NCBI GenBank assembly: GCA_025531455.1
Contig: JAMYHL010000011.1
Coordinates: 248,001-312,000 of the forward strand
DNA from: Apiotrichum sp. Y4204
Lineage: Eukaryota; Basidiomycota; Tremellomycetes; Trichosporonales; Trichosporonaceae
Length of the DNA: 64,000 nt
Direction: 5' to 3'
The position numbers and the translations under genes were made by a program. Numbering within the stretch: position 1 is the first letter of the stretch; each line of letters starts with the position of its first letter. The notes beneath the pieces were generated by a model. That model worked only from the letters and a program-made list of their open reading frames with translations, made no database searches and was not told the DNA's origin. This document shows, piece by piece, positions 55,513-64,000 of this stretch.

Positions 55513-55899
55513 CTTGGGCGAGCAAGGAGTGTCGTCAACGGTTCTTTGATGACGAGGGATACAATTCTGCTCGCAAGAGTGGATTGAGTGGATTGAGTGG
55601 AGGTCGAGCGTCTAAGAGGATCGATCCAGACTGTGGCGTGTGTGTGCTGCCCGGAAGTTGGGATGGATCGTTTTGTGAGGCCCCGCACATTTTGCCCATT
55701 TGCTTCCGCTGATGGCCGATTACAGTCGCTGATTAACCCGGTTACAATAGCCGTCGTCTCGCTCAAAGCCGATCACCGGAGCACGATCAGCACCACCCGG
55801 GGCAGACCATATCAGTAGTGTGCAACTCGAGCAAATTGACGTTACACTCCAGTCAATCTACCTAATACATTCCGACACTCATTTCATCATCCCGTCGAC
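55513..55899. other. Divergent promoter GPATCH1 / PEX8 candidate
   Basis: 387 bp between divergent start codons. No TATA box. A 9-bp direct repeat (gtggattga, 55579 onward) lies in the GPATCH1-proximal part. Confidence 0.45.
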
Positions 55900-57819
55900 A
55901 TGGAGGCACTGGCCCTCAAAGCGCGCGCTGAGAGGGAAACCCTCCAGGTGTTGAACCCGTTCGTGGATATTCTCCGATCCCCCGATGAGATCAAGATTCC
56001 AGCGGAGACTCTCAGTGGGGCCCTGGGACACTTTGTCGCAACTCTCGAAGGAGAGCGTCTAGACTCCTTTGTCCAGGATGTGGCCACTTCCCCGTCATTG
56101 TGGAAGGCTCTTAGTCACACCCAGGTTGAGGCGGCGGTTCGCGCTGCTCCTAGTGCAAAGGTCGCCGAACTGCGCCCCAAAGTGAAGGACGGATGGATCT
56201 TCCGCAATCGGCTGGCCAAGGCATCGCGAGCTTGGCTCGAATCTGTGGTCAAGTCGGTCACCAAATCGGGAATGACGACCAATGCCGTCGTTGTGCTTAT
56301 TGGCCTGCTCCAGGGTCTCGACGACGTTGCCGACATCGAGTGGGACAAGCCGCGCATCGAACTGGAGGAGGAGATCGTTATTGCCCTAGCAGAGCGGTTT
56401 GAGAAGAATAACTGCGATGCCTTGGACTTGTTTTCTGCAGCTTCCGACCATATCGATCCTGCGCGTCTGCGTGCCCTGGACTTGAGGGTGAGTAATCGAT
56501 CCCAACATTGGCTCACATTCCTAGCAAGTCGTCCCTCGCCTCAACGTCGAGCTCTTCACGATCTTGGGCTTCCCTCCTGTGATATTGTCTGCCTCCAATG
56601 ATCCAGAATCGACTGACATGGATCATTTGGCTCTTGTTTCACGAGGTCTGGCGCGCTCTTTTATCTCTCTGTCCGAGGGCAGCCCTCAAAGTCAAGAGTA
56701 CGCTTGGGAAGAACTGGTTTCATTCGTTCAGCGCATGCACTCAGATTGTTTGACGAAACTCCAGAAGGATCTGGGTGACTTTGAACCGAAGCAAGGAAGT
56801 TTAGGTAAGGCTGTTGAAATACATGGGAGGGAGCTGACAATTAGAATGGGAACGACAAAAGGCTGCGCTGTACGCCTTCACTACCGTTACCTGGCCGGGC
56901 GTAGAAGTCATGCTCAACCCACACCGCCATCCAAGCTCTGAACAGTCTACACGGTTCTCGAGTTTGGTCGTTCTCACGCTGGCCAAGTTTGCGTCGTTGG
57001 TGCAAAACGAGCGCACAATGGAAGGATATGAGGATCTTCTCTATGGGTGTCTCGATGTGCTTGCGGCCGAGGGAGGCACGCGAGCGACGCGCTCGCTCTT
57101 TGATGAGTTGTTCCGAGAAAAGCAATCAACCCAACTTGCCGCCTTTGTCTTGCTGGTGGCTGAACAACTCGTTCATCTTCTCGACGCTTCAACGATCCGC
57201 GATAACGTCATGCCCCTTGCCGCAAGGTACGTTGAGAATGTTTGCATTCACTGATAACAGATATTTCGTCCGCCCCGAGCACCGCTCCGCCTTCCAGGCG
57301 TCAAACGCATTCCTTCTTGTGTTGCTGGAGGTCGCGTCCAACAGCCTGGAACGAGACTCGACTCAGGCGTCGTTTGTGGACTCCATGGTCAGGATCTGTG
57401 CCAATGGTCTCCTGAAGGAATCGCGCGATGGCAGTGTGACCACTGAGCAGCTTCTTCCGGCCTACACCGCCGTTATCCGTGCTGCGGCGCGCTACGACAT
57501 TGAGTTGGTTCACTACTGCATCGACCTTTTGGACACTATTACCTTCGACACCAAGGAGTACACCCAAACCCTTGACATGATCCGCATCTCGGCCATTCCG
57601 TCGATACCGGAGCCTGAAATGCAGGAGTATCTCGACGGCATCTCCCGTATCATACTCAACGCACCTCATGGCTCGGATTCCCGAATTGAACTCGCCAGGC
57701 AGGCCTTCAAGGTCGTCATGAATGAGATTCCTGACGAGAGTAAGCAAGTGGGTATAGAATGGTGGCTCAAGCACCGTCGTGTATTCCAGAGCCAGAAGGA
57801 CCTACAGGCGAAGCTCTAG
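55900..57819 (+). CDS. Candidate peroxin PEX8, ends in PTS1 signal AKL
   Basis: Four exons: 55900-56487, 56525-56804, 56845-57226 and 57261-57819; 602 residues. The protein is wholly alpha-helical with no membrane segment or catalytic motif. The last residues are QKDLQAKL, and AKL is a canonical type-1 peroxisomal targeting signal. Pex8 is the one intraperoxisomal peroxin of fungi, and it carries a PTS1. Blocks such as ARYFVRPEHRSAFQASNAF, followed by FLLVLLEVA, and TTEQLLPAYTAVIRAAARYD resemble the conserved middle and late parts of fungal Pex8, which bridges docking and RING complexes in matrix-protein import. Sequence divergence in this family is high, so the family call is moderate; peroxisomal targeting is better supported than the identity. 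Confidence 0.55.
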
Positions 57820-58084
57820 TTCGTCGACAACTAGTGTGTGTTGTAAAAGCAAAGCTGGAGATGCATTGCATAGGCGATGACAGCGCATGCGCTGTCAGTG
57901 AACTTCTGGCTAGGACGTTCATGCACTCGTGAGTTCTCAGGACAATGACCAAACGGCGCGATAAACAGTCTCTTCATTAACTCTCGATAATACTGAACTA
58001 TTCATAAAACCCAAAGAACTCAGCTTTTCGCACCCAGGCCGCAACAAGTGGCCGCCACCTACTTGGAAGGCGGTCATGCTCTGT

Positions 58085-59926
58085 CTAGGCTTTGGTCTTT
58101 TCCTGTTCCTCCACAGAGTGGACAGTGGACGTCTCCGCGGAGTTGACAATTGTGCTTTTCTGACCCGCGAGCATGTTTGTCGAGACTTCTGTTCGCGCGA
58201 GCTCGAGCAGACCACCAAGGTCGCGGGGCCCGACAAAGTGCTTCCTCCCGGTGGTGAACCAGGTGATAACACTGACGATTCCGACCAGGCCGAAAACTGC
58301 GACGGCATAGTTCATGCTCGATCCGGTGGTGGGGACCTCGGGAGGGAACAGGAAAAACACAGTGGTAACCATCGTAAAGGCGAGGCCGAAGACGTTGGCG
58401 ATCGGGCCGATGATGGGGCCGAGTGTGAACGTCGGTTCCGGGAGGGACGGCGGGCGGAGGATGCCGCGTCCCCGGATGAGGACCAGAGCAATTGGCACGC
58501 AGTATGAGATGTTTAACGAAACAACCGACGAGGAGAGAATAGCATTAAGCGCCGCGGACGAACCGAGGTAAATGCACCCAAAGATAACCACGAGGGTGGT
58601 CGAAAGGAGAACAGCAGGGACGGGGACGCCGCTGCGGTTCATGGTCCCGAAGACGCGGCTGAATGGGAAGCCGTCGTCACGGGCAAAAGCGTAGATCATG
58701 CGGGACGCAGCAGTGCAAAGCGCAGTGGTGGTGAAGAACATACAACCAATGGGAAGAACAAGGAGGCAGATGGAACCAACGCGGCTGTCGGTCGCTTGGT
58801 AAATCGCGGTGAGAAGCGGACCCGCAGGAGACGAGTTCACAAGAGTGAGGTCCTTGATGCAGAAGAGGAGACAAATAAGGAAGATAAACGACGAGAAGGC
58901 GCCGATGCAGACTGCGCCAATCATGACGCGGGGAGCATTCTTGTGGGGCTGCGGCATCTCCTCCACCATGTGCGAGGCGGCATCTTTGTGTGAGTCACGT
59001 CCTCTTCCACCCACAAGGCAATAAACTCACCACATCCGATCAGTCCGAACGACGCCTGGAGGAGACCCATGATCCACGCGACGCCATCGGGCCATCCCGT
59101 CTCGTTAGTGAACTGGGTGAAGACCAGCTTTGCAGATGCAAAGTTGCCGCTAGAACAAGCAAGGCAAGTGATGATGATGATGACGCAGCCCGAAACCGAC
59201 CAGATAATGGCGGCCTGGTTGAGACGCGGGAGGACGGGCAGGCCCCATATGTTGATGGAGGCGCCAATGAGAGTGTAGCCCGTGTAAATGACAAAGATGT
59301 GCCACGGCTGAGCCTCGTAAGAATCACCGAGGTTGAGGGCGACAGCACCAGTGATGAGCTGGCCCGCCAGGGAACCCGCTGTCGCGTGCAGGGCAATCCA
59401 GCCGCAAGTGGCAAACCATCCGCAGATCCACGAGATCACTGGAGCATACTTGGGCGGAGCAAGGATCGCAGACCAGTGGTATTGGCCTCCAGATGTGGGG
59501 TACACATGGCAACTAATTGGTGTTAGCTGTGCAATTCGGGAAGCTACTGTATCACCCTGCGTCATTTACTCACATCTCCGCCATCGAGGCTGCCATGGCG
59601 AGGTTACCCAGGAAAGCGGGGACGATTCCCCAGATAACAGCACTCGGTCCGCCAGACGGGAGGGCGACGGACAAGGATGTAGCCATTGCCGTCCACGAAT
59701 TGAGGATGGCATACGCGAGGCCGACTGCTATGTAAGTTTCCCGGACGAGCCAAGTACATTCGGAAGACTCACTCAGAGAAAGGAAGCGAAAGTTGCGTGC
59801 TGGATCAGTCGGGCGAGCCATCTCGGCGTCGTTGACGTTCTCGAATGGTCCTGTACCGCGTTGCTCGCGGAAGATGGTTTCCCGAACCATCTCGGTCGTG
59901 TATGGGGCGCTTTTTGAATCGGACAT
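58085..59926 (-). CDS. APC-superfamily amino-acid/GABA/choline-type permease
   Basis: Four exons: 59926-59773, 59727-59574, 59512-59031 and 58983-58085; 562 residues with about 12 hydrophobic segments. Family features are VGLAYAILNSWTAMATSLS, VYPTSGGQYHWSAILAPP, GWFATCGWIALHATAGSLAG, the DAASHMVEEMPQPHKNAPRV loop (the EEMPxxxxxxP motif of fungal GABA/choline permeases) and TAASRMIYAFARDDGFPFSR. It belongs to the yeast Uga4/Hnm1-like branch of amino acid-polyamine-organocation transporters at the plasma or vacuolar membrane; the substrate cannot be read from sequence. The cytosolic N-terminus is about 60 residues. The upstream region carries the five-copy GATA-like repeat described separately, which may tie it to nitrogen supply. 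Confidence 0.88.
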
Positions 59927-61291
59927 CGTGGCCGCGGTCGAGATGTAGTTCAAGCCGCCGATGGGAAGGTCGGGTGTACTCGTAACGTAGCTAAGACAGG
60001 CTGCTCTCAATATATATCAAACCTAGGGGAACCCAGGCCGCGAGGCCAGAAATATCGTCGGCAAGCTGTGTTTCTTGCGGCCGAGTCCGAGCCGCCGCTA
60101 CACTGTGCCGGTGACAACGGACCGGATCTCTTTCCAATCAATGACAAAACGTCTCCCCGGCCTACTTCGGCGCACCGCAACGAACCCCACACATTCCCTT
60201 GCCTCAGGAATCAAAACGCGGAGAGAAAAGTGAGGGCAACGTCTGGAGTGGGGCTGTCGCCGTATCTACACAGCGATTCTTTGGTCAAGCGAGGACTGGG
60301 GGCCCATACAGTCAGGGTATCAATATTTTGCAAGTTATTTTGGGATGTGGGTGCATGAGGGGGTCCGGTTGCTCCGCAGCTCCAATCTGCAAACGGCGAG
60401 TTGGAGTGGACGCCAAGATCGCCTCGCCATCACATGCCCAAAGCTGCAGGCCTTCTCTGTCGAACTGGACGAATTGCATTGATTTTTCCAAGTGCTGTCG
60501 TTGCCGTTTGTTCCTGTGCCGGCGGCAACTGCCACACGTGATCCCAGGGTTTCAGACTTTTTTTTTGTTTTTTTCTCGATCAGGCTCTAGTTGTGATCCC
60601 AACCATCATAGTCTTTACTCGTTGTGTTTATTGGAACTCTGATGTCACCCCGAACAACGTCAGCAGTAAGTTGGCGAGCTGGGCGAGCCAGCTTCTGTTT
60701 CCCATGGGCACTGTGCTGGATGAGCTCCGGTCCGAGCTGACCCCTCACAGTCCCCAATGATCACCCCCTTACTGGACTGAACTCGTTCAGACTCGATAGC
60801 CGGGGACGGGCGAGAATGCGCATTCATTCCAATTCCTCCGGTGACTGCTCTTATCTGCTCGGAACTTGAAGCGCAGCCGGAGCAAACGCAGGCTGGTCGC
60901 TCTGCGGCCGAAGAGACATCATTTGGGAACACGCTTTGCGGACATCTGACCTTTTCTATTCAGGGCAGGAACGATATCTGACCTTTTTGCTCAGGGTCGA
61001 ACAGATATCTGACCTTTTCAAAAGGGCCAGTCGGATTATCTGACCTTTTGAGAATTATCTGACCTTCTGGATATCTTTTCACATGCAACCTATACCCGAG
61101 GACTTGATGATCGCACGGTTGACCAGTTAACCACCGGCTCGCTCAACCGATATGTTCACGAGGCTACATCGGGAAAGTGAGTCACTGACTATCAGCGGAC
61201 ATGTCTGCAACGGTATAAATACCTAGAAGTGGGGAAATACAGTGGAGGATGGAATGATGCTACATTACTTGGATAAGGGAATGTCACGCGG
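59927..61291. other. 1.36-kb upstream region of the permease
   Basis: No gene is supported here. It includes the permease promoter, a poly-T tract near 60560-60577, the five-copy ATCTGACCTTTT cluster and the 3' UTR of the SET-domain gene. Confidence 0.5.
60944..61068. repeat. Five-copy 12-bp direct repeat ATCTGACCTTTT
   Basis: Copies start at 60944, 60976, 61007, 61038 and 61057. The first four are identical and the last has one change (CTTCT). Spacing is 32, 31, 31 and 19 bp. In the sense of the minus-strand permease, each reads AAAAGGTCAGAT, and copies four and five continue as AGATAA, a consensus fungal GATA-factor site (HGATAR). The cluster lies about 1.0-1.1 kb upstream of the permease start and 225-350 bp past the SET-gene stop. 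Confidence 0.8.
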
Positions 61292-62660
61292 CTAGCGCCG
61301 AGTTGTTCTCACTCCCCTTGAAGGCACGGACGCGTCCGCCGGCTTACAGACGCCCCATGAGGCCCAGCCCGTCGGATCGTTCGCCCAACCCTCGACATAG
61401 TGCTTCTTGGCCGCTTTCCATCCTCTGATTCTCGCTAAAGTCTCAATGGCACTCTGTGCTGCCAGAGACGCCGCTCCCGCCTCCCCCCAAGCAGCGTGGA
61501 TGTAAAAGCGAGTTGTGTGGATGTGCGTCAGAGCTTCGGTGATACCTTCAGTATGGGCGAGATCGAGTGCCTCTTTCAACAGACTCAGCGAGGGCTTCGG
61601 ATTGTTGATAGCGGAGTCAATCCCACTGTTCCACTTATCGAGTAGCTCTCCGAGACGCGTGCGGTTGACATCGCTTCCTGGTGGCTTGAGGGAACAGGTG
61701 TTGCATCGGCAGCGGAAATTGTGCGTCGCTTCGATACACTTCCGGCGTTCGTGACGAGGTCGACATAGTGTCGTAAAATCGCAATAGGAGGTGGTGAGCT
61801 CCTCACCCTCCATGATTTCGCGATACGCGATCAGCACTGAAAGTCAGTGAAACTCAATATTCATCCTTACGCATTCTTTTCAGCTCGTCGTCCCAGAACC
61901 ATCCCGAATTCGGCGAGCACGAGTGATTGATGCGACTGAGATACTTGAACACTCCGCACGGCACGTCATTGGGATCGCCCCCTTCTTCCTCTTCCTCCAC
62001 GCACGGAATCGCGTTTGATCGGAAGACTGCTTCCAGGGCGCGGTTGTTTGGGCCACTGTTGGCATCGAAAGTGAACAGAAGGAGTAGATGTGGTGGAGCG
62101 AGTGAGCGGGCTGCGTCGAGCAGCTCCTTGCAGTTGGCACCGCGTCGACCTTTCAGAAGGGGCTTCTCTTCGAAAATGACTTCTGCGGGAAGAAACCCTT
62201 TCTTCGCGAATACGCCATTTCCGATGCCATGTGCCGAGCGAATAATGGAAACAACCGTGTGGGGATAAGTTGGCCCTCGCCTGGGTGGGTCAGTTTGGTT
62301 CCATAAAGCGGCAACCGACTTTTTCTTCAGCCCGCGCCGTCTAGAAGGGGAAGGGGTTGTGGACGATGCAACAAGGACGGTCTGCTGTCTGATCGTATCC
62401 TTGACACCCGGAAGTGACGATGACCGGCGCCTACGCTTCCTGTCCTTGTCGCGTTTGTCTCGTCGGTCGCCTTGGTCCCGTTGATTGACAGACTTCTTTG
62501 GAGTTATCGATTCGGGTGTGGGTGGAACGACCGGAAGGCGATGCTTGTGGGCCAAGGCGGACGGCGTGATGAGAGGGAACGCTCGTTTTGATTTGTCTAC
62601 CGAACTCTTGCTCCCTGTCAAGGCCGGGTCCATGGCCGGCTTGTTGCCAATACTTGTCAT
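61292..62660 (-). CDS. SET-domain protein (putative lysine methyltransferase)
   Basis: Two exons, 62660-61871 and 61836-61292, with a 34-nt intron; 444 residues. The first 130 residues are disordered and very basic (DRRDKRDKDRKRRRR, a likely nuclear signal). The SET domain begins at about residue 140 with SAHGIGNGVFAKKGFLPAEV and IFEEKPLL, then RINHSCSPNSGWFWD (the NHSCxPN cofactor/catalytic motif), AYREIMEGEELTTSYCDF with the GEELTxxY Tyr, and a post-SET cysteine group FRCRCNTC. All key residues are present, so activity is plausible. It resembles the fungal SMYD/Set5-like group without a MYND finger. The substrate is unknown. The C-terminal about 120 residues are TPR-like helices. Confidence 0.85.
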
Positions 62661-62974
62661 GATGTAGTCGCTTTCGGTTCGGGGGAGCCGCGAGAACCTT
62701 GTTTACAACCTCTTGAGACATCAACAGAAACGAAGAGTTGAAGATGGAAAGTTGAAACAGGAAGAGTAGGGGCCTGAGGAAGGAAGACCTGGTCCCTTCA
62801 CAACCACCAGCCAGCGTATCACAGGATGGACGCACAACACCACATCTCACAACTTCCTGCAGCCAACCTCATCAACGCTTCAAGATAGTAACATACTTGC
62901 TACATGCGCAAACTCTCATATATGTGCAGTCGCCCTCGATCTATGTTTACGGGGGAAGCTACGTGTCTACAGCT
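62661..62974. other. Intergenic: SET-gene promoter and 3' of acyl-CoA synthetase
   Basis: 314 bp, with both flanking genes on the minus strand. No other gene is seen. Confidence 0.45.
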
Positions 62975-64000
62975 CTAGAGCTTCGCGCGAGTCTCTGTCT
63001 TGGACACGGCATACTTTGCCGCCCGGTTCTCCCTCGCCCAGACGGCTCCCACAATCTCCTTGACCTGTGTTTTCAACACCTTGCCATTCGCATTTCGCGG
63101 GAGTGGCGTCTCCGAGACGTAGATAATGACTGGACGAGCGGGGTATCGCAACCGCGGGGCAGCGAACTTGATCAGCTCCTCCTCAGTTGCAAGAGCACCA
63201 GGCGCGAGTGACACCGCGACGCCGACCCGTTCACCCATTACTGGACAAGGTACGGGCACGGCAGCGACCTCGGCAATGCGGTCGTCCTCCGCAACTGCAT
63301 TCTCAACCTCAGCCGATGGAATCTGAACTGTCAGCAGGCTTTAATGAGAGGTTGATCTTACGTTCTCTCCACCGCGGATGATGATGTCTTTGGCACGATC
63401 GCGGACATACAAACATCCCTCGTCGTCGATCATGCCCATGTCTCCCGAGTTAAGCCAACCGTCCTTGTCCAATGCGGCGGCAGTTGCCTCTGCAACTGTC
63501 AGAAAGACCAATTGTGATCATGTTTCTTCCTTCACGCACCGGGATCGTTCAGATAGCACTTCATGATAGTGTATCCCTTCATCTCAATAACTCCCATCTC
63601 GTGTGGGGGCAAAACCTCGCGGGTTTCGGGATGGGTGATGCGAATTTGACAACCTGGGAGGGGACGCCCAACGCTTCCCGGACGTTCAACATAGTCTCCG
63701 CCGGCGAGAGCTGTGTGCACAGCGTTCGTCTCGGTCATGCCGTACCCGTGCGAGCTGGAATTTGGTCAGCTACGTATGGGACGAGAACAAAACTCACAGG
63801 ACACAGTTTGGGAACCGCTTCATCAGGTCGCTAACCATGCGCTCCGTGGATGGAGCCCCGCCGTAGCTCATAGAGTTGAACTGGACCTCTGGAGGGAGAA
63901 GGGGCGACTGGTAAATGGCTGTTACAATTGCGGGAACGCTAACGGTAAGAATACGTCCTTTACCATGAATTATGGTTTACGCACCCTCCGATAATCTTAA
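62975..64000 (-). CDS. Acyl-CoA synthetase (AMP-binding), C-terminal part, PTS1 AKL, runs off the right edge
   Basis: Visible exons: 64000-63985 (fragment), 63938-63798, 63754-63540, 63495-63362 and 63322-62975, about 284 residues. The 5' part lies beyond the window. Adenylate-forming motifs are [20 protein letters not shown] (the A5-type YGxTE motif), [19 protein letters not shown] (A7), [20 protein letters not shown] (A8, including the hinge Asp-Arg) and the A10 lysine in [11 protein letters not shown]. The protein ends SKTETRAKL, a PTS1, so it should activate fatty or aryl carboxylic acids to CoA thioesters inside peroxisomes, probably for beta-oxidation. The chain-length preference is not readable. 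Introns are 39-46 nt. Confidence 0.9.

Noticed and set aside
58984..59565. Permease frame read straight through 59030-58984 (EFIALWVEEDVTHTK)
   Set aside because: A GTGAGT..AAAG intron of 47 nt removes it and joins GLIGC to DAASHMVEEMP, the conserved permease order.

Overview
This is a eukaryotic window, most likely from a basidiomycete yeast of the Tremellomycetes (Trichosporonales or Cryptococcus-like). The reasons are a GC-rich, densely packed genome, nearly every gene broken by very short GT..AG introns (many 32-50 nt) with CTNAC/CTAAC-type branch sequences near the acceptor, and a fungal gene set. There are no operons, bacterial ribosome sites, CRISPR arrays, tRNA or rRNA genes that I can see. 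I count 26 protein-coding genes, 25 complete and one cut by the right edge. Exons were joined by hand from splice signals, phase and family conservation; summed exon lengths are divisible by three in every complete gene.

Layout. 0.1-1.8 kb: secreted Ser/Thr-rich protein (-). 2.0-6.6 kb: WDR7/rabconnectin-3 beta-like protein (-). 7.1-8.2 kb: complex I LYR subunit NDUFB9 (-), divergent from histone H3 (+, 9.8-10.2 kb). 11.0-12.0 kb: stand-alone NCB5OR-type cytochrome b5 domain (+). 12.9-13.5 kb: copper chaperone ATX1 (+), convergent with ERV2 sulfhydryl oxidase (-, 13.8-15.0 kb). 15.0-18.07 kb: gene-poor region with short repeats. 18.1-21.1 kb: 986-residue fungal protein of unknown function (+). 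21.4-22.5 kb: TatD nuclease (-), divergent from SYF1 (+, 23.0-26.2 kb). 26.5-29.3 kb: ER Hsp90 ending in HDEL (+). 29.4-30.0 kb: NR2C2AP-like protein (-), divergent from a SOD-fold mitoribosomal protein (+, 30.3-31.6 kb). 31.7-34.1 kb: CDC45 (-), divergent from phospholipase D (+, 35.3-39.0 kb). 39.4-40.5 kb: isochorismatase-like hydrolase (+). 41.1-42.4 kb: possible Edc1/PNRC-type decapping activator (-). 43.6-46.5 kb: mitochondrial PPR-like protein (+). 46.7-47.5 kb: POF1-like nucleotidyltransferase (-). 47.9-49.5 kb: unknown (+). 49.9-52.4 kb: GCFC/PAXBP1 homologue (-). 52.7-55.5 kb: GPATCH1 homologue (-), divergent from a PEX8 candidate (+, 55.9-57.8 kb). 58.1-59.9 kb: amino-acid/GABA-type permease (-). 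61.3-62.7 kb: SET-domain protein (-). 63.0-64.0 kb: C-terminal part of a peroxisomal acyl-CoA synthetase (-).

Themes. Three genes belong to spliceosome biology (SYF1, GCFC, GPATCH1). Two products end in the peroxisomal signal AKL (PEX8 candidate and the acyl-CoA synthetase). The ER oxidative-folding and chaperone machinery is represented by ERV2 and Hsp90. Genes of different pathways are interleaved, as is normal for a fungal chromosome, so neighbourhood says little about function apart from shared divergent promoters.

The most unusual structure is the phospholipase D gene. Its coding sequence needs 25 exons in 3.65 kb, including exons of 14, 7 and 11 nt and apparently one of a single nucleotide. 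Other points of note are the Dcp1-activating-type motif in the 414-residue protein, a five-copy 12-bp repeat upstream of the permease, and candidate unfolded-protein-response and cell-cycle elements upstream of Hsp90 and CDC45.
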